From Rhizobium sp. Q54 (GTDB taxonomy: Bacteria > Pseudomonadota > Alphaproteobacteria > Rhizobiales > Xanthobacteraceae): 39,441 nucleotides of DNA. The stretch spans positions 1 through 39,441 of the forward strand of contig CAMAUC010000026.1 of assembly GCA_945861265.1 (NCBI GenBank), given 5' to 3'. The position numbers and the translations under genes are program-made. Positions 24,983-32,730 of the stretch are shown here, one piece after another (position 1 is the first letter of the stretch; the number at the start of each line of letters is the position of its first letter). The notes beneath the pieces were generated by a model. It did not search any database. It was not told where the DNA came from and was given only the letters and a program-made list of their open reading frames with translations.

Positions 24983-26632
24983 TCACATGTTCGAATAGTT
25001 CGGTCCGCCCGAGCCTTCCGGCGGCACCCAGGTGATGTTCTGATTCGGGTCCTTGATGTCGCAGGTTTTGCAGTGGACGCAGTTCTGCGCGTTGATGACG
25101 AATTTGGGATTGCCCGCTTCCTCGATCCACTCATAGACGCCGGCCGGGCAATAACGCGCCGAGGGACCCGCATAGACGTCGTGTTCGGACGACTTCTGCA
25201 AAGCCATGTCGGCGACCTTCAGATGCGGCGGCTGGTCTTCCTCGTGATTGGTATTGGACAGGAACACCGAGGAGAGACGATCGAAGGTGAGCTTGCCGTC
25301 CGGCCTGGGATAGGCGATCGGCGAACACTCGGCCGCCGGCTTGAGCGCGGCGTAATCCGCCTTGCCGTGCGACTGCGTGCCGAACAGCGAGAAGCCGAAT
25401 GTGTTGGTCCACATGTCGAGACCGCCGAGCGCGATGCCGATGAGCGTGCCGAACTTCGACCACAGCGGCTTGGCGTTGCGCACGCGCCACAAATCATTGC
25501 CGATCGGCGAGGCCTTCCATGCCGACTCGTAATCGTCGAGCGTATCGTTCATGCGCGACGCGGCCAGCGCGGCCGAGGCCGCTTCCGCGGCAAACATGCC
25601 CGACAGCATCGCGTTATGTGAGCCCTTGATGCGCGGTACGTTCATGAAGCCGGCATCGCAGCCGATCAGCGCGCCGCCGGGGAATACGAGTTTCGGCACC
25701 GACTGGTAGCCGCCTTCGGTCAGCGCGCGCGCGCCATAGGCGAGACGCTTGGCCCCGGCGAATGTGTCGCGCACCAGAGGATGCGTCTTGAAGCGCTGGA
25801 ATTCTTCGAACGGCGACAGGTACGGATTCTTGTAGTTGAGATGAACCACAAAGCCGACCGACACCAGGTTGTCGTCGAGGTGATAAAGAAACGAGCCGCC
25901 GCCGGTCGAACCGTCGAGCGGCCAGCCGAACGAATGCTGCACCAGACCTCTTTTGTGTTTGGCCGGATCGACCTGCCACAGCTCCTTCAGGCCTAGGCCG
26001 AACTTCTGCGGCTCGCGCCCTTCCGCCAATCCGAACCTGGCGATCAGCTGCTTGCCGAGATTGCCGCGCGCGCCTTCTGCGAACAACGTGTACTTGGCGT
26101 GCAGCTCCATGCCGCGGGTGAAGCCTGCGTTCGGCTCGCCGTTCTTGCCGATGCCCATATCGCCGGTGGCGATGCCGCGCACCGCGCCCGCGTCATTGAA
26201 CAGAACTTCCGAGGCGGCAAAGCCCGGATAGATTTCAACGCCGAGCGCCTCGGCCTTCATCGCCAGCCAGCGGCAGACATTGCCGAGCGAGACGATGTAA
26301 TTGCCGTGATTGCCCATCAGCGGCGGCATCAGGAAATTCGGCAGCCTAATGCCGCCGTTCTTGCCGAGAAAATAGAAACGGTCGTCGGTGACGGCGGTCT
26401 TGATCGGCGTGTCCTCACTGCGCCATTCCGGCAGCAGTTTGTCGAGGCCAACCGGATCGATCACCGCGCCGGAAAGAATGTGCGCGCCGACCTCGGAGCC
26501 CTTCTCCACTACGACCACGGAAATCCCGGCATTGAGCTGCTTGAGGCGGATTGCCGCGGCAAGGCCGGCCGGTCCAGCGCCGACCACGACAACGTCGAAT
26601 TCCATAGCCTCGCGGGCGGGCAGTTCCGTCAT
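24983..26632 (-). CDS. Electron-transfer flavoprotein-ubiquinone oxidoreductase
   Basis: A 549-residue membrane-associated flavoprotein that passes electrons from reduced ETF, generated by acyl-CoA and other dehydrogenases, into the ubiquinone pool. The FAD Rossmann motif VVVGAGPAGLAAAIRL is at about 15-30. The central part carries the conserved KGSHNAMLSGMFAAEAA. The C-terminal [4Fe-4S] cluster ligands are C495, C518, C521 and C524 (CPAGVYEW, NCVHCKTCDIKDPNQNI). The protein ends WVPPEGSGGPNYSNM, as in mitochondrial homologues. ATG 26632 is preferred to the 26674 start because it gives the usual N-terminus. The etfAB genes are not in this window. The gene is divergent from the uracil-DNA glycosylase gene. 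Confidence 0.96.
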   Translation of the reverse strand: MTELPAREAMEFDVVVVGAGPAGLAAAIRLKQLNAGISVVVVEKGSEVGAHILSGAVIDPVGLDKLLPEWRSEDTPIKTAVTDDRFYFLGKNGGIRLPNFLMPPLMGNHGNYIVSLGNVCRWLAMKAEALGVEIYPGFAASEVLFNDAGAVRGIATGDMGIGKNGEPNAGFTRGMELHAKYTLFAEGARGNLGKQLIARFGLAEGREPQKFGLGLKELWQVDPAKHKRGLVQHSFGWPLDGSTGGGSFLYHLDDNLVSVGFVVHLNYKNPYLSPFEEFQRFKTHPLVRDTFAGAKRLAYGARALTEGGYQSVPKLVFPGGALIGCDAGFMNVPRIKGSHNAMLSGMFAAEAASAALAASRMNDTLDDYESAWKASPIGNDLWRVRNAKPLWSKFGTLIGIALGGLDMWTNTFGFSLFGTQSHGKADYAALKPAAECSPIAYPRPDGKLTFDRLSSVFLSNTNHEEDQPPHLKVADMALQKSSEHDVYAGPSARYCPAGVYEWIEEAGNPKFVINAQNCVHCKTCDIKDPNQNITWVPPEGSGGPNYSNM

Positions 26633-26719
26633 TCTGGAATATCTCCGGGAGTCTATAAGGGTCCCATTTTCCACTTTTGCACAGTCCGGGCAATCGCGCA
26701 GTCCTTAATCTTCCTGTGC

Positions 26720-26725
26720 TAAGAT
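26720..26725 (+). promoter_or_regulatory. Candidate extended -10 element for udg
   Basis: TAAGAT preceded by TGC (TGCTAAGAT) fits an extended -10 box. A start point about 7 bases further on would coincide with the ATG at 26733. There is no convincing -35 hexamer and no Shine-Dalgarno sequence, so a leaderless transcript is possible. Confidence 0.3.
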
Positions 26726-26732
26726 TGAAGCC

Positions 26733-27551
26733 ATGACGGCAGCGCACGACCACACACCCCGCCAATTGCTCGACTTCTATCTGGAAGCCGGCGCCGATGC
26801 GCTTGTCGGCAAGGAGCCGGTCGATCGTTTTGCCGCGACCGATGCGCCGCCCCCCGCCTTGGCCACGCGCGCGCCAGAGTCTGCCCCCTCGCGCCCCGAT
26901 TTCACCCGCGCCGGCCCGGCGATCCAGCCGGCAACGGCGCCGCAAGCCACCGACGAAGCGGTTATGGCGGCGCGGCAGGCGGCCAAAGGCGCCGGCACCC
27001 TCGACGAACTGCGCGCTTTGCTGGAAAAATTCGACGGCTGCGCGCTGAAAGGCTCGGCGACGCAACTGGTTTTCGCCGACGGCAATCCGAAGGCGAAGCT
27101 GATGCTGGTCGGCGAAGCGCCCGGCCGCGACGAGGACATCGAGGGTCTGCCTTTCGTCGGCCGTTCCGGCAAATTGCTCGACCGCATGCTGGCGGCGATC
27201 AGCTTCGACCGCACATCCGTCTATATCGCCAACATCGTGCCATGGCGGCCGCCCGGCAACCGCACGCCGACGCCGCAAGAGACGCAGATCTGCCTGCCCT
27301 TCGTGTTGCGCCAGATCGAACTGATCGATCCGGATATTCTGGTGTGTCTCGGCGGGCCATCGGCACAGACCTTGCTCGGCATCAAGGACGGCATCACCAA
27401 GACCCGCGGCCGCTGGTTCACCTTCAATTCGGGCAAGAGGGAAATTCGCGCCATGCCGACATTTCATCCGGCCTTCCTGTTGCGCAGTCCGTTGCAGAAG
27501 CGCTTCGCCTGGCGTGATTTCCTTGCCGTGAAAAAGGCGCTGGTCGAATGA
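26733..27551 (+). CDS. Uracil-DNA glycosylase, family 4
   Basis: A 272-residue DNA repair enzyme that excises uracil from DNA to start base-excision repair. Motif A is VGEAPGRDED (126-135), followed by GLPFVGRSGKLLDRML. NIVPWRPPGNRTPTPQE is at 167-183, and motif B is PTFHPAFLLR with H245. The first 85 residues are a Pro/Ala-rich extension. Of the four cysteines that hold the [4Fe-4S] cluster in classical family-4 enzymes, C103, C187 and C205 appear in plausible places. The second Cys of the N-terminal CxxC is Lys (CALK, K106). My recollection is that related alphaproteobacterial enzymes share this change. The last 4 bases overlap the next gene. Confidence 0.9.
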   Translation: MTAAHDHTPRQLLDFYLEAGADALVGKEPVDRFAATDAPPPALATRAPESAPSRPDFTRAGPAIQPATAPQATDEAVMAARQAAKGAGTLDELRALLEKFDGCALKGSATQLVFADGNPKAKLMLVGEAPGRDEDIEGLPFVGRSGKLLDRMLAAISFDRTSVYIANIVPWRPPGNRTPTPQETQICLPFVLRQIELIDPDILVCLGGPSAQTLLGIKDGITKTRGRWFTFNSGKREIRAMPTFHPAFLLRSPLQKRFAWRDFLAVKKALVE

Positions 27552-27970
27552 CGCGCGTGGCCCGCCACTTGGCGATTTCGCTTTTTGTCGGTCTGGTGAT
27601 CGCGGCTGGACCGGGATTGCTTGACGCCGGCAATGCGCAGCAACCGGCGCCACCGGCTGCGAACGCTGCGCCGGTCCCCAAGCTCGACGCCGACGCTTTG
27701 AAAGCTCCCGACGACATTCACCGCGCCGGCAGCAACAAATTCATCGCCGACAAGACGCCGAAAGCATTGCCGCCGCCGACGCTGCCCAACAAAGTCGATC
27801 TCGGCAAATACGATCTCGAATTCAAGGCGAGCCACAGCAAGGACGTCAATCCGCGCACCGGCTTCGACAGCGGCGAGAAAGCCAATTTGTCGAATTCAGC
27901 TTTCGGGCGGAAATCCGATTCGGCCATGCCGAATTATTTTGGCCTCAAATTGAGCGCGCCGACGAATTGA
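27548..27970 (+). CDS. Small exported Pro/Ala-rich protein
   Basis: A 140-residue protein with a signal peptide (MTRVARHLAISLFVGLVIAAGPGLLDAGNAQ). The mature part is Pro/Ala- and Lys-rich and probably largely unstructured, with segments such as PPAANAAPVPKL, KALPPPTLPNKVDLGKYDLEFKAS and NPRTGFDSGEKANLSNSAFGRK. There are no cysteines after the signal peptide. Its ATG overlaps the udg stop codon by 4 bases, so it is translationally coupled to the DNA-repair gene, although an exported protein has no obvious functional link to it. A strong hairpin follows immediately. No family recognised. Confidence 0.7.
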   Translation: MTRVARHLAISLFVGLVIAAGPGLLDAGNAQQPAPPAANAAPVPKLDADALKAPDDIHRAGSNKFIADKTPKALPPPTLPNKVDLGKYDLEFKASHSKDVNPRTGFDSGEKANLSNSAFGRKSDSAMPNYFGLKLSAPTN

Positions 27971-28006
27971 CTTTCTCATCTCTCCCATAGGGAGAGGTGA
28001 AGAAAG
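27971..28006. terminator. Bidirectional hairpin between convergent genes
   Basis: A long stem, with CTCTCCC/GGGAGAG at its core around an ATA loop and further pairing outward (CTTTCT.. with ..AGAAAG), fills the space between the stop codons of the exported protein (plus) and the EamA gene (minus). This placement fits a two-way terminator. The CTCTCCC/GGGAGAG theme also recurs in Rhizobiales intergenic repeats, as I recall. Confidence 0.65.
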
Positions 28007-28018
28007 CAAGGCGCCGCG

Positions 28019-28450
28019 TCACCGATACGCCACCAGCACCGCGCCGACGGCGATCAGCGCGACGCCGAGCCAGTTCGGCGCGCTCAGGCGCTCGCCCAGA
28101 AACACGACGCCGAATAAAGCCACCAGCACCACGCTCAGTTTGTCGATCGGCGCCACCTGCGCCGCCTGCCCGATCTTGAGCGCGCGGAAGTAGCAGATCC
28201 ACGATGCCCCGGTCGCTAGGCCCGACAACAGCAGAAAGAAATAAGTGCGCCCGGAGATCGTGCCGGGCGACTGGAATTGCCCGGTCGCGAGCAGGATGAA
28301 GGCGAGCGTGACAAGAATGACAATGGTGCGAATGAAGGTGGCGAAATCCGAATTGATGTTTTCGATGCCGATCTTGGCGAAAATCGCGGTCAAGGCCGCG
28401 AACAGCGCCGACAGCACTGCCCAGATTTGCCAGGATGACCACAGGCTCAT
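28019..28450 (-). CDS. Half-size EamA/DMT-type transporter
   Basis: A 143-residue inner-membrane protein with five hydrophobic helices, equal to one EamA repeat. Typical marks are WAVLSALFAALTAIFAKIGIENINSDFATFIRTIV at the N-terminus and PIDKLSVVLVALFGVVFLGERLSAPNWLGVALIAVGAVLVA at the C-terminus. Most DMT exporters contain two such repeats in one chain. A single-repeat protein would work as a homodimer, or with a partner that is not encoded nearby. The substrate is unknown (metabolite or drug efflux are the usual guesses). It is divergent from cioAB, and the shared 210-base region contains an 11-bp-period repeat. Confidence 0.8.
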   Translation of the reverse strand: MSLWSSWQIWAVLSALFAALTAIFAKIGIENINSDFATFIRTIVILVTLAFILLATGQFQSPGTISGRTYFFLLLSGLATGASWICYFRALKIGQAAQVAPIDKLSVVLVALFGVVFLGERLSAPNWLGVALIAVGAVLVAYR

Positions 28451-28480
28451 GCCTAAACCTCGCTTTCGCCGCTCGCGCCC

Positions 28481-28535
28481 AAGTCACACCTAAGTCACGC
28501 CTAAGTCGCGCCAATGTTGCACCCATGCTGCGCCA
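28481..28535. repeat. 11-bp-period tandem repeat in divergent promoter region
   Basis: Three near-identical 11-mers (AAGTCACACCT, AAGTCACGCCT, AAGTCGCGCCA) run head to tail from 28481 to 28513. Two more degenerate units of the same length (ATGTTGCACCC, ATGCTGCGCCA) continue to 28535. The array lies between the EamA gene and cioA. A period near one DNA helical turn would place bound protein on one face. Confidence 0.6.
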
Positions 28536-28660
28536 TTCGCCATTTATGCGAAAGCCCCGCTACGATATAACGCAGCGGCGGGGAACCCAGCCGGCTCGCA
28601 AAGGCTTGTCGGTCGGGTATGATACAGGCGTTTTAGAGACGTACGGCCCGGAGCAGAGCC

Positions 28661-30055
28661 ATGGAATTCGATCCCGTTCTATTGGCTCGCCTGCAATTTG
28701 CCTTCACCATTATTTTTCACATTATTTTCCCGAGCTTCACCATCGGCCTGTCGGCCTATATCGCCACGCTCGGCGTGCTCTGGCTCAGGAGCGGCGAGGA
28801 GCGCTTCCAGCTTTTGATGCGGTTCTGGGTCAAGATCTTCGCGGTGTCGTTCGCGATGGGCGTGGTGTCGGGCATCGTGCTGTCCTACCAGTTCGGCACC
28901 AACTGGAGTCGCTTCTCGGTGGCAACCGGCAATGTGCTGGGACCGCTGCTTGGCTACGAGGTGCTGACGGCGTTTTTTCTGGAAGCGACTTTTCTCGGCG
29001 TCCTGCTTTTCGGCTTCAACAAGGTGCCCCGCTGGCTCTATGTGCTGTCGGCCACCGTCGTCGCCGTTGGCACCATGATATCGGCGTTCTGGATTCTGGC
29101 GGCCAATAGCTGGATGCAGACGCCGGCCGGACACGAATTCAAGGATGGCGTCGCTTATCCGCTCGACTGGCTGCATATCGTCTTCAATCCGAGCTTCCCC
29201 TATCGCTTCGCCCATATGCTCAATGCCGCCTATCTGACCACGGCCTTCGTGGTGATAGCGGTGGGCGCGCGCTTCCTCATCGGCGAGCGCCACATCGCCG
29301 AAGGCCGCACCATGCTGCGCATGGGCATTGGCCTCACCGCGATCCTGGCGCCGCTGCAACTTGTCATCGGTGACCAGCATGGTCTCAATACGCTCAAGCA
29401 TCAGCCGATCAAGGTCGCGGCGATGGAAGCGCATTGGGAAGGCAGCAAGCCCGCCGATTTTCATATCTTTGCCTGGCCGGACGAAAAGGCCGGCACCAAT
29501 CGTTACGAACTGTCGATCCCGAAAGGCGCGTCGCTGATCCTAACGCATAAAATGAACGGTCTGTTTCCCGGACTGCTCAGCGTCGCGGCGAAGGACAGGC
29601 CGCCGGTGGCGACCGTGTTCTTCGCTTTCCGCATCATGCTGGCGGTCGGCCTCTTCATGATCGGGGCGGCGCTGCTCGGCGCCTTCTTCTGGTGGCGCGG
29701 CAGTCTGTTCGAGACACGCTGGTATTTGCGCGTGATTGCGCAGAGCTGGTGGATCGGTTTCGTCGCGGTCATCGCCGGCTGGGTGGTGACCGAAAGCGGC
29801 CGCCAGCCGTGGATCGTCTATGGCGTGATGCGCACCGCCGATGCCACTTCGCCTGTTCCGGGCGCGACCATCGCCGGGACCTTGGCGCTGTTCATCGTGG
29901 CATATGGAATCGTCTTCTCGTTCGGCATCTATTACATGAACCGGCTGATCGCCAAAGGTCCGGACTTGGGACCGGACGCCGCTAAAGAAACGAGCGAACC
30001 GGGCGGCATCAGTCCGATCGCGTCGACCAAGGATGCCGGACACGGGATTGTTTAG
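28661..30055 (+). CDS. cioA: Cyanide-insensitive bd-type quinol oxidase subunit I
   Basis: A 464-residue haem-bearing subunit of a bd-family terminal oxidase, which oxidises ubiquinol and reduces oxygen to water in the inner membrane. Helix 1 has the conserved H20 (ARLQFAFTIIFHIIFP). Other signature segments are GVVSGIVLSYQFGTNWSRF, GDQHGLNTLKHQPIKVAAMEAHWE and GWVVTESGRQPWIVYGVMRT. The quinol-binding loop is short (FHIFAWPDEKAGTNRYELSIPKGASLILTHKMNG), as in the CioA branch and unlike E. coli CydA. A TATGAT at 28618-28623 may be the -10 box. It is 42 bases ahead of cioB. No cydDC assembly genes and no adjacent regulator are present. Well supported. Confidence 0.94.
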   Translation: MEFDPVLLARLQFAFTIIFHIIFPSFTIGLSAYIATLGVLWLRSGEERFQLLMRFWVKIFAVSFAMGVVSGIVLSYQFGTNWSRFSVATGNVLGPLLGYEVLTAFFLEATFLGVLLFGFNKVPRWLYVLSATVVAVGTMISAFWILAANSWMQTPAGHEFKDGVAYPLDWLHIVFNPSFPYRFAHMLNAAYLTTAFVVIAVGARFLIGERHIAEGRTMLRMGIGLTAILAPLQLVIGDQHGLNTLKHQPIKVAAMEAHWEGSKPADFHIFAWPDEKAGTNRYELSIPKGASLILTHKMNGLFPGLLSVAAKDRPPVATVFFAFRIMLAVGLFMIGAALLGAFFWWRGSLFETRWYLRVIAQSWWIGFVAVIAGWVVTESGRQPWIVYGVMRTADATSPVPGATIAGTLALFIVAYGIVFSFGIYYMNRLIAKGPDLGPDAAKETSEPGGISPIASTKDAGHGIV

Positions 30056-30097
30056 GAGTGGACAAACGGTTGTGATGCTGCCACCGAGGATCTCGTC

Positions 30098-31099
30098 ATG
30101 GAATGGTATCTGCCGCTGATCTGGGCCGGCGTCATCGGCACCGCCGTCGCCATGTATGTCATCATGGACGGCTTCGACCTCGGCATCGGCATCCTGTTTC
30201 CCTTCGCCCGAAACGAAACCGAACGCGACCAGATGATGCGCTCGATCGCGCCGTTCTGGGACGGCAACGAAACATGGCTGGTGCTCGGCGGCGCCGGGCT
30301 GTTCGTCGCCTTTCCGCGCGCCTATGCGGTGATCATGCCGGCGTTCTATCTGCCGGTGATCGTCATGCTGCTGGCTCTGGTGTTTCGCGGCATCGCGTTC
30401 GAGTTCCGCACCGTCTCGCACAGCAAGAAAGGCTGGAGCTTCGCCTTCGTTGTCGGCTCGACATTGGCCGCATTCGCGCAAGGCGTGATCCTCGGCGGCA
30501 TGATCGAGGGCATCAAGGTCGAGAATGGCGCCTATGCCGGCGGCCCTTACGACTGGGCGAGCCCGTTCGGTCTGTTGTGCGGGCTCGCGCTGATCGCCGG
30601 TTACGGACTGCTCGGCGCCACCTGGCTGGTGATGAAGACCGAAGGCGCGATCGCCGTGCGGGCCCGCCAACAATCGAAAGTCTTTCTCATCGCCGTGCTT
30701 GTGTTCATGGCGGCGGTCAGCCTGTGGACGCCGCTCGCCGAACCACGCATTGCCGAGCGTTGGTTCTCGCTGCCCAATTTCTATTACCTGTGGCCGGTGC
30801 CGTCGGTGACGGCGCTGCTGGCCCTCGGCTGCTGGTACTGGATCGAAAAGGAACGCGACGCGCCACCTTTCCTCGCCGCGATCGCACTGTTCATGCTCGG
30901 CTATCTCGGGCTGGTGATTTCCAATTTCCCGTATCTGGTGCCGCCATCGCTGACGGTGTGGGATACGGCAGCGGCGCCGTCGAGCCAGATTTTCATGTTG
31001 GTCGGCACGCTGCTGCTGCTGCCCTTCGTGCTCGGCTATATCGTTCTGGTGTACTGGCTGTTTCGCGGCAAGGTGCGCGAAGGCGAGAGCTATCACTAG
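30098..31099 (+). CDS. cioB: Cyanide-insensitive bd-type quinol oxidase subunit II
   Basis: A 333-residue integral membrane partner of CioA. The N-terminus (LPLIWAGVIGTAVAMYVIMDGFDLGIG) and WDGNETWLVLGGAGLFVAFPRAYA are diagnostic for subunit II. RGIAFEFR and GVILGGMIEGIK follow. About eight hydrophobic helices are apparent. The pair forms the bd oxidase heterodimer, giving a respiratory route that resists cyanide and works under low oxygen or stress. Together with ETF-QO, upstream in the window, it bounds the input and output of the quinone pool. I see no small accessory-subunit gene (CydX- or DUF2474-like) before the repeat element that begins 2 bases after the stop. Confidence 0.94.
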   Translation: MEWYLPLIWAGVIGTAVAMYVIMDGFDLGIGILFPFARNETERDQMMRSIAPFWDGNETWLVLGGAGLFVAFPRAYAVIMPAFYLPVIVMLLALVFRGIAFEFRTVSHSKKGWSFAFVVGSTLAAFAQGVILGGMIEGIKVENGAYAGGPYDWASPFGLLCGLALIAGYGLLGATWLVMKTEGAIAVRARQQSKVFLIAVLVFMAAVSLWTPLAEPRIAERWFSLPNFYYLWPVPSVTALLALGCWYWIEKERDAPPFLAAIALFMLGYLGLVISNFPYLVPPSLTVWDTAAAPSSQIFMLVGTLLLLPFVLGYIVLVYWLFRGKVREGESYH

Positions 31100-31100
31100 C

Positions 31101-31149
31101 GCGCACGATCCCGAAAAGTGGGTACCGGTTTTCGGATAAGATCATGCGC
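31101..31149. repeat. Rhizobiales-type palindromic intergenic repeat
   Basis: Left arm GCGCACGATCCCGAAAA and right arm TTTTCGGATAAGATCATGCGC are imperfect inverted repeats around a GTGGGTACCGG centre. Elements with GATC..GAAAA..GGTTTTC..GATCATGCGC are, from general knowledge, scattered through intergenic regions of Rhizobiales genomes. Here one copy fills the convergent gap between cioB and the GT39-like gene and may act as a two-way terminator. Confidence 0.75.
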
Positions 31150-31157
31150 AAAAAAAA

Positions 31158-32666
31158 TTACTGCGCCGGCCTCAGCACTGACCAGCCAAGGCGGACCGGC
31201 GGCAGCCGCCCCTCCACCGCGCGGGCGAAGGTGCGCGGGAATTCCGGCACCATCGCTGGAAACTGGATCGTCAACGTCTCCGGCGGCTTGCCAGACGCTT
31301 CCGCCGGCCAGACCAGCACGCCGCCGAGCGCGGCGGCCTCGTCGACGCTGATCCATGGGCTGCGCTGCGGCGCCCAGGCGAAGAAGACGCGCGGCCGGGT
31401 CGGCGTCATCAGCGCGATCGCCGGCGCCAGACGCTCGTCGCCGCTGACGATGGCCGGCGGTTGGCCGGTGCGGCGTTGAAAACTATCGGCAAGAAAGTTC
31501 GCCTCGGCCTGCGCCGGCTGCGCCACGCGCAGGTCGCGGCCGAAGGCCCACGGCATGATGACAAGACCGAGCGCCGCCAGGAGCGGCGGCGCCACCAGCA
31601 AGGCCAGCCAGACCGACGACACCAGCCTTTCGCGATAGAGCAGCACGCGGTCGCCGCCGGCGACGACGACGGCCAGTCCCGACAGCAATACCAAAGGCGC
31701 CAGCGAACCGAACGCGCCGAGCGGCCACTGCGTGCCGGCCGCAATACTAAGAGCGATGGCGCAGGCCGAAGGCGCCAGCGCGAAAAAATAGATGTAATTG
31801 CGCGCCAGTTGCTCAGCCGGCGGCCGGTCGATTTCAGGTGCGCGCTCGCGCCGCTGCCGCTTCAAGCCGCTAGCCAACAGGACGAGCAGCACGACGCCGA
31901 GATGGATTGCGATCAGCACGGCGGCGAGGCCTATCGCGGGCGACAATCCGCCGCCGGCAACGATGCTTTCATGGAACGCGGTCAACACCGTGTCGCGCAT
32001 CGCGTAGAGCCAGGCGGCGTGCGGCGCGGCGACGATGACGAACAGCAACAAAGCTAGCCACGGCTCGACATAAATCAGCGCGCGGCGGCCGCGCGCGGTG
32101 GCCAGTGTGAACACGACCAGCAGCGCCAGCAGGATGACGCCGACATACGTCGTCAGCAGCAGCAGGCCGAGATCGAGCGCCAGCAGAAACCAGGCGCCGC
32201 GTTTGTACAGGCCGACCGCGCGCCAGTAATGCAGAAGCGCCAGAGCCCAGAACGCCGCCGCCAGCACCGCCGGTCCGAATTCCGGCGACGGCACGGTAAA
32301 CGAAGCGACGCCGACCATCAGCAGGATGCCGAGCGCGGCGTGGCGCGTGCCGACCACCGAACGGCCGAGCGTGAACACCGCCCATAGCGCGGTGACGATG
32401 CAGGCCTGCGCCAGAACATAAAGGCCGATCAAGCCGCCGAGCCGGAAGGCGACCTCGCCCAGCCAGAATACCAGCGGCGGTCCGAGATAGCTGCCGAGCA
32501 CGAATTCATGACCGATGGCGAGCAGCAGCGGCAAGTCGCCGGGAGGGGCGCTATAAAATAACGCCGGTACAAGCGTCCATAGGATGGCTTGCGTCAACGC
32601 CGCGGCCCAGAACACCAGCACCGGCCGGCCGCGCAAGGCTTCGATAATGAGGGAGACGTGATGCAT
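31158..32666 (-). CDS. GT39-like integral membrane glycosyltransferase
   Basis: A 502-residue protein with about ten or eleven hydrophobic helices in the first 400 residues and a soluble C-terminal part of about 110 residues (FLADSFQRRTGQPPAIVSGDERL...). The loop between helices 1 and 2, AIGHEFVLGSYLGPPLVFWLGEVAFRLGG, resembles the acidic periplasmic motif of ArnT/PMT-type enzymes, which use a polyprenyl-phosphate-linked sugar as donor. The acceptor (lipid A, glycan or protein) is unknown. ATG 32666 is chosen because the upstream extension of the frame runs through rnhB and is a shadow. It follows rnhB by 64 bases on the same strand. A T-rich stretch and the palindromic repeat lie just beyond its stop. 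Function inferred from topology and a single motif. Confidence 0.7.
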   Translation of the reverse strand: MHHVSLIIEALRGRPVLVFWAAALTQAILWTLVPALFYSAPPGDLPLLLAIGHEFVLGSYLGPPLVFWLGEVAFRLGGLIGLYVLAQACIVTALWAVFTLGRSVVGTRHAALGILLMVGVASFTVPSPEFGPAVLAAAFWALALLHYWRAVGLYKRGAWFLLALDLGLLLLTTYVGVILLALLVVFTLATARGRRALIYVEPWLALLLFVIVAAPHAAWLYAMRDTVLTAFHESIVAGGGLSPAIGLAAVLIAIHLGVVLLVLLASGLKRQRRERAPEIDRPPAEQLARNYIYFFALAPSACAIALSIAAGTQWPLGAFGSLAPLVLLSGLAVVVAGGDRVLLYRERLVSSVWLALLVAPPLLAALGLVIMPWAFGRDLRVAQPAQAEANFLADSFQRRTGQPPAIVSGDERLAPAIALMTPTRPRVFFAWAPQRSPWISVDEAAALGGVLVWPAEASGKPPETLTIQFPAMVPEFPRTFARAVEGRLPPVRLGWSVLRPAQ

Positions 32667-32730
32667 TGAGCCCGCTGTCGCCGACCTGCCCGCATATGGG
32701 GAGGGATCACAAGGGAATAGAGAACGCCGG

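Noticed and set aside
29540-31096. 518-residue minus-strand open frame opposite cioAB
   Set aside because: The sense strand encodes unmistakable CioA and CioB. The antisense product is a charged low-complexity shadow.
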